DNA from: Myxocyprinus asiaticus
Taxonomy: Eukaryota > Chordata > Actinopteri > Cypriniformes > Catostomidae
Length of the DNA stretch: 64,000 nucleotides
Assembly (NCBI RefSeq): GCF_019703515.2
Contig: NC_059356.1
Coordinates: 23,728,197-23,792,196, forward strand
Direction: 5' to 3'
The notes below the pieces were generated by a model that searched no databases, was not told the DNA's origin, and saw only the letters and a program-made list of their open reading frames with translations. Below, one piece after another: positions 55,539 through 64,000 of this stretch (the stretch's first letter is position 1; every line of letters begins with the position of its first letter). Position numbers and translations under genes: made by a program.

Positions 55539-56480
55539 TAGAGCCCGACCAATATGGGATTTTTGAGACCGATACCGATTTTAGAGGGGGAAAATTCACC
55601 GATTACCGATATGGTGACCAATATAGCTAATTTTTGAGTTGGAATGAAAACAGACCTTTTCTATGTGGATTGTGCACCGATTTTGCACTGATGACTATGC
55701 AAAGGTACTCAGAAGGCTGTTTTCTTAAATATTTTTATCAAAGAACATTTGACATTATTATTATACATTGTCAACAAATTCTACAAATGAACACTGATAA
55801 AATAAAGAATAAATAAAAATAAAATAAGAGAATACAATAAATAGCTTAATAAACATCAGTACTGTTAGTATGTCAATTGCTGACCATTAAAAGAATCGAT
55901 AAAATAAAATAAAAATCAGTACTTTGATTAGTATCAGTCAAATTATAACCATTAAAATAAAGAATAAATACAAATAAAATAAATAGCTTAATTAACATCA
56001 GTACTGTTTAGTATCAGTCAGTTGCTGACCATTTAAATAAAGAATAAATAAAAATAAAATAAATAGCTAAATAAACATCAGGGGCCGGTTGCACCAGCTA
56101 TACGTACGTTACAACTTAGTCTAGTTGTGGTGTAAATGGGCACTAAGTCACAATTTACGCTCTACTAAATATTTGAGCGTTGCACCATTAAATTTAGGTA
56201 GGACGTAACCCTACGTATAAACTAAATATACACGGCAGCCTCCGACTAGGAGTAACTGATGGAATAAAAAAACAGACTTATTTAATAACATCAATGAGCT
56301 CATGTTTTGGTTGACAGGCATCAGTCCTTTCGACACATATAGATGATGTTGGAATTTACACTCGTTTACATTTACAAGAGAGAGAGAAAAAAAAATACTT
56401 TTCAGCAGCTCTTCAGCATGAAACCGATCTAACGGTGCCGTTTTTAGGGTGCGTTGCCCGGTGTCAAGTTTCAACTCATT

Positions 56481-56567
<87 letters not shown>

Positions 56568-57514
56568 ATATTAAAATGAATACATTTCTATTTTTCCAGC
56601 CTGTGTATTAGTATTTATTTATCACCCCTCATTCATTTTAGATACAGTTCCTATATATTATAATTTACACAGGGCAAATATACTATTTATTAAATCTACT
56701 TTTATTACGTAGCCTATTTTAATGTTTGGAAAACCAGACTTTTAAATATTATATTTTATAAATGCAATTACTGGAATTGTTCGGTTGAAGGGGATACCAA
56801 ACTGTGAATCCTGAACAAAACAGTTTGGTGAATACATGTTTACACATTAGCTTCCACTCAGCTGACAAGGTATGAAAGTAGCTACGTGATTAGCTAGTTA
56901 GCTATAAGCTCGTTTTCATGGAGAGTTAAAGATGGACTTTATTTACTTTCCAGCATTGTGTCTCACCAACTAGGTAACAGCGAAGCATGAAGTCAACACT
57001 CACCACACACAATCCACCACCGCACTGTTGTCTGTTGAGCTGCAAAAAGATGTTCTGATGTTTACATTTCAATCTGCTACATTACTGACTGCACTGACAA
57101 ACTATAGCTGGCTAACAGCAAACAGATGTGATAAACATGAGTGACATGGTTGTCAGGGACAGGGTTAACATTATATTAGTTATATAAAATGATGGGGTAA
57201 TTTTTTATTAACTTTCCAGTATGTATTTCACAAACTAGTTAGCAATTTAAGGAGAAAAGATCGCTCATCCGCACCGTTTAACTCCGCCCTATCTGCAGAA
57301 CCACCGTCAGTTCAGAGTCAGCTCTGTAAACAATGGAGTTGGAGCGTGCTCTGCTGGACAAACTACGCTATGACACCAATTCTAAAGCATTGTTTTCTGC
57401 ATTATATGTTCTGAAAAAAAGTTTTCATATCGGCGTATATCGGTAAAATATACACCGATACGATATATCAGTGAAAGGCTAATATCGGCGGATCGATATA
57501 TCGGTCGGGCACTA
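55539..57514. mobile_element. hAT element (1,976 bp) with perfect 8-bp target duplication, nested in Tc1
   Basis: The termini are TAGAGCCCGACC (left) and, in reverse, TAGTGCCCGACC (right). The octamer GTCAGGAC flanks both sides exactly (55531-55538 and 57515-57522), as hAT insertion produces. Subterminal DNA is rich in CGATAC/TATCGG motifs. The interior holds three or more copies of a roughly 80-bp unit (ATAAAATAAATAGCTTAAT...CATCAGTACTGTTAGTATCAG; 55800-56080) and a long (TA)n. No transposase frame seen. Confidence 0.88.
56484..56564. repeat. (TA)n microsatellite inside the hAT element
   Basis: About 40 TA units. Confidence 0.93.
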
Positions 57515-58221
57515 GTCAGGACATTACTGATGTAAAAAAACAGCCCCATCACTATTTGAAAAAATAAAACAATTTTTTATCAAATCTAGACAGGCCCCAT
57601 TTCCAGCAGCCATCACTCCAACACCTTATCCTTGAGTAATCATGCTAAATTGCTAATTTGGTACTAGAAAATTACTTGCCATTATATCAAACACAGTTGA
57701 AAGCTATTTGGTTCATTAAATGAAGCTTAACATTGTCTTTGTGTTTGTTTTTGAGTTGCCACAGTGTGCAATAGACTGGCATGTCTTAAGATCAATATTA
57801 GTTCAAAAATGGCAAAAAAGAAACCGCTTTCTCTAGAAACTCGTCAGTCAATCATTGTTTTTAGGAATGAAGGCTATACAATGCTTGAAATTGCCCCCCA
57901 AAAAACTGAAGATTTCATACAAAGGTGTACATTACAGTCTTCAAAGACAAAGGACAACTGGCTCTAACAAGGACAGAAAGAGATGTGGAAGGCCCAGATG
58001 TACAACTAAACAAGAAGATAAGTACATCAGAGTCTCTAGTTTGAGAAATAGACGCCTCACATGTCCTCAGCTGACAGCTTCATTGAATTCGACCCGCTCA
58101 ACACCAGTTTCATGTACAACAGTAAAGAGAAGACTCAGGGGTGCAGGCATTATGGGAAGAATTGCAAAGAAAAAGCCACTTTTGAAAAAAAAAAAAAAGA
58201 AACAACCTGTTGCCTATAACT

Positions 58222-58549
58222 TTCTGTAACTGCTGATCTCCTGGATTGTTCATGCACAGCAGTCTCTAGAATTTACTCTGAATGGTGCCAAAAACAAAAA
58301 ACATCCAGTGAGGGGCAGTTCTGCGGATGGAAATGCCTTGTTGATGGGAGAGGTCAACAGAGAATGGCCAGACTGATTAGAACTGACAAAATCTACGGTA
58401 ACTCAGATAACCACTCTTTACAATTGTGGTGAAAAGAATAGTATCTCAGAATGCTATTCTGAGATGCGAGTTGGCACTGTTTTGGCGGCATGAGGGGGAC
58501 CTACACAATATTAGGCAGGTGGTTTTAATGTTGTGGCTGATTGGTGTAT
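58222..58549 (-). mobile_element. fragment of a second Tc1/mariner-type repeat family
   Basis: On the minus strand it reads CACCAATCAGCCACAACATT, then AAAACCACCTGCCTAATATT, a very common fish repeat terminus, with TCTCAGAATAGCATTCTGAG as a perfect palindrome. It continues with GTTACCGTAGATTTTGTCAG and CATCAACAAGGCATTTCCAT. The other end is missing. Confidence 0.7.
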
Positions 58550-59255
58550 AGATGTAGGCTGTAGGTATAAATAGGCTGACTATGAAATAATGGAAACGTT
58601 CACAACAGCAGAGAACTCTACTAGGATAACTAGTGATTTCAAAGTTTTTTTTTTTTTTGTCTTTTATTTGCCATCCATGCCAGCGATTGGCATCTTTGAT
58701 TAATTTTCGCAAAATTAGAACAAAAATCAGTTTATTATGAAAGGCTCATAACATGCTGATTAATGAAGCTAAATTTAGACGGGGGAAAAAACGTTATAGG
58801 TGCCACGTTAACTTGTCCTGTCACGAACGTGCCTTAGCTGAACCACCGCAGTCATATATCAGACAGATGAAGATAGTTTCAGTTTGCTTCATTCTTGTTT
58901 TCTGCAGTGTGTTTAGGCGAAAGATGCTAGTATCCATCTATATTGCTGCACACCGTGTCTCCGCTACTGTTGTTAAAATAACTGTGCCTGCAACTCTACT
59001 TATCAGGGTTTATGAGACACCTTATGTCTATAGCAGGGAGAGAGCGGTAACACGCGGGGAGCAGAAATTAAATGCGTTCGGCGGTAGAGAAAAATATTCA
59101 TTAGTGTGGTGTGTACAGCTCTGTAGTTTTTGCAAGTTGCTCACTTAAACTGTAGAAACAGTAAGATGGGGCAACCATTGTCATGATGCCTCACGGTCCG
59201 GATGAAACCAAAAGGTCCGCTAATTGGTGACCGCTGCTCTAAAGGGTGGTTGATG
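58550..59255. other. gpatch8 intron 1, no supported feature
   Basis: Open frames here show no recognisable protein. Nothing else supported. Confidence 0.4.
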
Positions 59256-59263
59256 CTTTAACA

Positions 59264-59452
59264 CAGGGGTGTCAAACTCAGTTCCTGGAGGGCCGCAGCC
59301 CTACAGTGTTTAGTTCCAGCCCTGCTCCAAAATCCTTGTAATCTTCAAGCACTCCTGAAGACCTTGATTAGCTGCTTCAGGTGTGTTTAATTAGAGTTGG
59401 AGCTAAACTCTGCTGGACTGTGGCCCTCCAGGAACCGAGTTTGACACCCCTG
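59264..59452. mobile_element. hAT MITE (189 bp) with perfect 8-bp target duplication
   Basis: The terminal repeats CAGGGGTGTCAAACTC...CTGGAGGGCC are mirrored by GGCCCTCCAGGAA...GAGTTTGACACCCCTG. Octamers CTTTAACA flank both ends (59256-59263 and 59453-59460). This is a classic Charlie-like non-autonomous hAT end. Confidence 0.92.
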
Positions 59453-60253
59453 CTTTAACACATTGTGTTTGAGAGATCCAATGTTTATTGCATTATTGTG
59501 CTCATGTCGGATCTGGCATCTTGTGACGTCTTGGTGAATGGAGTGTTTGCATGTCAGGATTTAAAACAGATGTTTGCGTGTAAAGTGTATGATGCGTGAA
59601 ATGTTTGGCTGAAATTGAGGTTTTGTACAGATCTTAAATGATTAAACCATTCTGTAGTAGAAAATATGGTTCGTCTCTCTACTAGAGAAACTCCATTGTA
59701 AACGTTATTTAGCAATCTGAAGGCATCTGACATGTTGTTTTTGACTTGGAAGATGATCTGTTGTTTGTTATGAGATCTTAATATAATCCTCAATAGTTCT
59801 TCTGGGATAGTGTTCTGCTGTTCTAGTTAGAGACTGGTTTAGTCTTTCCTATACTGAGATATGTAGGAAGATGAGCCATATTGTCAAAGAAGAGTTCTGC
59901 AGCCCCCTCTAAAAGAACGGTTCCTAAAACTACCAGTTGGGCAGCACATTGAGAATTAACGAGAACAAACAGTCTTTTATTACTGTGCCCATGAGCAGTG
60001 TGAAGCCCTTAGTTTAGATTAGATTTTGCAAACAAATTGAGAGCTGTACTATGGCATTGTGTCAGGAGCTGGAGATAGATTTAACCTAAATTTATTCTTG
60101 TGCAATTTTAGAAAACTACATTTTGTAATGCTGTGAACTTTAAATGATGTTGTGTTACTGGCATGGAAATATGCAGTGTTATTATGCAGTCGTAATAAAT
60201 TTACAAGTATCTAAGATAATTCATTGCACTGCCATGGCTTTATACTATGATAT

Positions 60254-60267
60254 ACAGTATGTATATA

Positions 60268-60305
<38 letters not shown>
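60254..60305. repeat. (TA)n microsatellite and T run
   Basis: TA repeats, then a poly-T run at 60317-60349. Confidence 0.9.
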
Positions 60306-60309
<4 letters not shown>

Positions 60310-60311
60310 GT

Positions 60312-60353
<42 letters not shown>

Positions 60354-60377
60354 AAATTCATTTTCTGGACTGCACCA

Positions 60378-60795
60378 TTAAAGGGATAGTTCACCTAAAA
60401 ATTATAATTCTCTAAATGTTTTTCACCATCATGCTATCTCAAACTCAAATGACTTTGAAGATTTTTTTTGGAAGAATAGGCTACATGAGATAATTTTGTC
60501 CATACAATGTAAGTCAGTGGGATCCATGAGCTCCGAAAAGGACATAAAGGCAGCATAACAGTAATCCATACAACTCGAGTGGTTTAGTCCATGTCTTCTG
60601 AAGCATTATGATCAAGAAACAAAGAAAAAATTCATTATTTACCAAAACAACACTCCCACCCTGTTCTCCTACGTGGTTCATAAGAGAAGCTTGTTCACAT
60701 GTCCTTGTACAACCGGAAGTTCTCACATGAACATGAGGCATGGGGAGGATGGCATGAGGGGAGTAAATGATTTTTTTTTTGGAGTGGAGCTTTAA
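60378..60795. mobile_element. TTAA-type element, compact copy
   Basis: The left end is TTAAAGGGATAGTTCACCTA, and the interior has AAAGGCAGCATAACAGTAAT. The right end is decayed (GGAGTGGAGCTTTAA) with TTAA at 60792-60795. Confidence 0.65.
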
Positions 60796-60967
60796 TTGAA
60801 CACATTGAGGCCATGTCCAGACTAGTATGTTTTCATTTGAAAACGCGTCTTTTTCTCTATGCTTTGACCTTCTGTCCACACTGAGATGGCTTATTGAAAA
60901 CGCTCTCTTAAGTGGATATTTGAAAATGCTGTCTTCGCGTTGTAGTGTGGACTGAGAAAATGGACAC

Positions 60968-62399
60968 TAGTGGTCGACCGATATATCGCCAAGGCCAGTA
61001 AATCGGCCAATATTCAGAATTGTTTTAATTATCGGCATTGGCTGATAAATTTTCCAGTTTGGCTGATTGGTCTCTTAATGCCATGAGTGTGCAGAGAATT
61101 GCCTGCTTGCATGTGAAGGAGCATCTGAGATATGTAAACGAATAGTCTCAGTTTGTTTTGTTGTTACGTGCCATTGTGTTACTTCAATAATAGACCGGTT
61201 TGCAACACAGTCTCATTTAAACGATCCGTATATCAGAGCCACGATGCGTAAAGTGTTTGCCTGTTTACTCCATCTCTCTCCTCAACAGTTCCCTGTATCT
61301 CTTAACTGTCTTGTCTAATGATAAAAAGGCAAATATCAATAAAACTTCTATCATATACTGTCTTCAAATATGCAGATATCTCATTTAAACAGATGTAATT
61401 CACGAACCTCACGAAAATCCAGCGCTCATCTAATATCTTCCTCTGTAGCATGTATTCCATCAGCCAGAATCAAAAACGGATCAAATGTTCTTCTAATAAT
61501 TCACAAGTCCTGATGGTTAGTCCGTGATAATCCAAGCAGGAGATCCATGGCGTTTACACACTCAGTAGATTGTTGCTGCTCTCGCTGGATCCACACGAGC
61601 GCATGAGTGCAACTTCAAAGTAAAAGTGCTTCACATGCACTGAGTAAATGACATATTCACTGTGTATTTTATGTACAGTTTGATTTGTCTTTTATGAGAA
61701 AATGTGATTGTTAATGTGCAAATGCCATCCTGGACTGCTGTGTGTTCTGTCATTTCCTTCTTTCTAATATATTAACAATTTCTTCATGCAGAAATAAATT
61801 ACTAACATTATATGACTAAGCAGAAATCAGAAGAAGCTACTATCTACCATTTAAAATACAATCTTATTTTTTTTAGAGATAATTAAATATAATAGTTTAT
61901 TTTTTTTATTTTATTTTTGTAATTTGGAATTCCCAATGTGCTCTAAGTCCTTGTGGTGGCGTAGTGACTCGCCTCAATCCGGGTGACGGAGGATGTATCT
62001 TAGCTGCCTAAGGAGGCTTAACGCCATCCACTGTGGCATCCACGCACAACTCACCACGTGCCCCACCGAGAGCGAACCACATTATAGCGATCACAAGGAG
62101 GTTACCCCATGTGACTCTACCCTCCCTAGCAACCGGGCCAATTTGGTTGCTTAGGAGACCCGGCTGGAGTCCCTCAGCACGCCCTGGGATTCGAACTAGC
62201 GAACTCCAGGATTGGTAGCCAGCATCTTTACCACTGAGCTACCCAGGCCCTTATTAATATAAGTTTTGAGTAAATATAATGCTAAATAAGATTTATTCAG
62301 TTTTTAGCAATTTTATGTTCATGTTATTTACTACATTAAACTGTGTGATATATCGGCATCAGCATCAGCCATTAAAAAACCCATATTGGTCGATCACTA
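60968..62399. mobile_element. hAT element with near-perfect 8-bp target duplication, carrying a SINE
   Basis: The ends are TAGTGGTCGACCGATATATC and, in reverse, TAGTGATCGACCAATATGGG. The flanks ATGGACAC (60960-60967) and ATGGATAC (62400-62407) agree at 7 of 8. It is related to, but distinct from, the hAT at 55539. A SINE lies inside at 61912-62250. No transposase frame. Confidence 0.82.
61912..62250 (-). mobile_element. tRNA-derived SINE (family A) with internal deletion
   Basis: It has the full tRNA-like head on the minus strand (GGGCCTGGGTAGCTCAGTGG and AGTTCGAATCCC) and the tail with GGGAATTCC. About 70 bp of the body are missing near 62008 compared with the copy at 13621. Three levels of nesting are visible here: SINE in hAT in the outer element. 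Confidence 0.8.
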
Positions 62400-62785
62400 A
62401 TGGATACATCTGAAAATGATGACATTTTTTTGTCATGTGACGCAGTCATGTGGTCCATTCAACCAAAACAATCAACATGGCGGCCTGTGTTATAGTAGTG
62501 CTGTTGTGTCTGATATTTACTTCGATAGTGTTATTAAAGATAAATGTTACTTGGAATTGGTGTCCGATGATGAAACACAAGGATAATTTCATTTTAGACC
62601 ATACATGCAACAGCGAATAATAATAATTATTTTTTTTTTCACTTGCGCAGTAAGGGGATTTAAGCGTTTTCATGCGTTTCAGTGTGGACGAGCAACTTTT
62701 GGAAAATGCTTGAAAGCAGTGTGGACGGAGAGCGTTTTGAAAACGCCATTTTCAAATGTATCTGGATTAATGTAGATGTAGCCTC

Positions 62786-64000
62786 ATTCACAACAATCTT
62801 TTCACACATATTGTAGGCTAGTGATTACTCACAGTGCAGAGGAAATGGTCCTCTTGTGATTTTATAGAAATGTTCAGAATCCAATTTAAAGACTGAACGT
62901 AGGCTAAATACTAATAGACCATCCTACAGAGGTCATGTTCAAAAATTCATAGCTTGAATTGTGTGCAGACTCCTTATGCTACCTTTTCTCCTGCAGCCTT
63001 TTTTCCTTTATTTTTTCCTTTCCTTTGTTTAAAGTTAGTTGATGCATTAATTCATATTCCTTTTCTGTTTACGTGTGGGATGTCTGTTTTTGAATCACAG
63101 TCCCTCTTGCTAGCATACCAATGTGCTGTTCTGTGTACTTTCAGCTCATAATGGAGAGCTCTGTTTTGTGTGTGTTGTATGACCTTTTTTCCTCCGGTCC
63201 GTCTTCACGTATGAGGTATGTTTCTGTAGATCTACGTCTGTCAAGTTGTGTGACAAACGTTCTGAAAGTGTGTGTCAAAGGCTTGTTTTAAGTTGAATGT
63301 TGGATAATGATGAGCTTTTTCCACTTCTGGAATGGCTTTAGTTGTTTGGAGAATTGTGCATTTGTTTATTTTTGTATATCTTGGCTAATGTGGCAGACCT
63401 GAAGAGGCTAAATAAATATGTTTCTGGAGCACTGTGTACTGCGCTGATCGGTGTTTGTGTTTGGACTAGAGAGAGAGAGTGAGAGAGACCGTTCTCCTCC
63501 CACACCTTTTCTTGTTCATGAGTGTTCTCTATACTCCTATTGTAAATCCACTTCTCTCCCCAAAGGGTCGTATGATCATTCAGAGTGGTGTGGGTTAGAC
63601 TCAAGGACACACATATACAAGATTGAGCATCACATCATTACTACACAGTGTCCTGTGGATCAGTTCAACAAGGTATTCTGCAGCTTGCTCAAGGTTGAGA
63701 TGTCTTTTATAGGGTGATGAAGAGGGAGACCAGCAAAAAATTGGCAGAGGATTATTTATCGGTGTGTGTGTGGTAGCTCTATGCTATGTGTTTCTCACTC
63801 CATGTTTGGTTGTATTTTCTAGCTGCAGTACTGTGGTGTGTACAGGATTGCAGAGATGAGTAGCAGAACTGGAGGAGTGAGGTCAGCTTACAGTCTAATG
63901 AATCATGTACACTGTCTGAGCAGCATGTTTTGCTTGGTTGATCTATAGCAGAAGTCCAACAAACTGTCAATCAAAATAACTGGAGCCAACAAAGAATTTC
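62786..64000. other. gpatch8: gpatch8 intron 1, right edge of window
   Basis: No exon with G-patch or zinc-finger content was found and no transposon end was recognised. Short open frames look random. Confidence 0.45.

Larger units (their letters stand above)
55428..58221 (+). mobile_element. second Tc1-like transposon copy, interrupted by a hAT element
   Basis: The terminus CACTGGTGGCCAAAATTTTG matches the copy at 54406. After the nested hAT (55539-57514) it continues with the Tc1 left arm. From 57809 the transposase N-terminus MAKKKPLSLETRQSIIVFRN (helix-turn-helix) is followed after a frameshift by NKDRKRCGRPRCTTKQEDKY and SLRNRRLTCPQLTASLNSTR. It ends at an A run near 58195, where a different repeat begins. 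The frame is broken and catalytic residues are absent; it is inactive. Confidence 0.82.
60808..62785. mobile_element. DNA element with GAGGCCATGTCC ends, host of a nested hAT
   Basis: The left side has GAGGCCATGTCCAGACTAGT and GAAAACGCGTC; the right side has ACGCCATTTTCAAATGTATC and, in reverse, GAGGCTACATCTACATTAAT. The two halves repeat AGTGTGGAC...AAAACGC in inverted orientation. The class is not identified. The hAT element 60968-62399 sits inside. Confidence 0.5.

Noticed and set aside
57764..58229. Functional Tc1 transposase
   Set aside because: Frameshift after the helix-turn-helix and loss of the catalytic half at the A run.
58753..59148. 131-residue plus-strand open frame
   Set aside because: No recognisable domain, no splice or promoter context, and composition like surrounding intron DNA.

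Overview
The window is vertebrate nuclear DNA, almost certainly from a teleost and probably a cypriniform (carp, zebrafish or loach relative). The genes are multi-exon with GT-AG introns. The Bax protein is 192 residues, like the fish Baxa as I recall it. The intergenic DNA is dense with element families typical of cyprinid genomes: TTAA-flanked fold-back elements whose ends contain GTTCACCCAAAAATG, hAT and Tc1-like DNA transposons, an L2-type LINE, tRNA-derived SINEs and Gypsy remnants, plus long (TA)n tracts.

Four protein genes are supported. (1) rps11 (147-2012, minus) has five coding exons. Three of its introns each carry a SNORD35-type C/D box snoRNA, and one of those introns can only be spliced as a GC-AG intron. 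(2) bax (8155-16900, plus) has six coding exons whose reading phases all close to give 192 residues. Its introns hold a short LTR element, two SINEs, a THAP-like MITE and a TTAA fold-back element. (3) map3k14/NIK (19477-27869, minus) was rebuilt here from 15 coding exons whose phases join to an 845-codon frame. It keeps the TRAF3-binding motif, a basic stretch, the kinase domain and the C-terminal NIK region. A non-coding first exon may lie far upstream near 49.6 kb. (4) gpatch8 (plus) is represented only by its first coding exon (52330-52374); the rest lies beyond the right edge.

Layout: 1-2.1 kb rps11; 2.1-8.1 kb repeat-rich spacer (TTAA elements, L2, SINE); 8.1-18.4 kb bax and its long 3' UTR; 19.5-27.9 kb map3k14; 28-49.5 kb a gene-poor repeat landscape, possibly the first intron of map3k14; 49.5-52.4 kb promoter region of gpatch8 and perhaps map3k14; 52.4-64 kb gpatch8 intron 1, full of nested transposons. 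Several insertions can be bounded to the base by intact target-site duplications.

The main unexplained structure is a 405-bp inverted duplication (41566-41970 and 48848-49252) with one mismatch, its arms about 6.9 kb apart around a decayed Gypsy element. Functionally the genes are unrelated housekeeping, apoptosis, NF-kB signalling and RNA-processing genes. They do not form a pathway unit, and I see no CRISPR array, operon or prokaryotic system.
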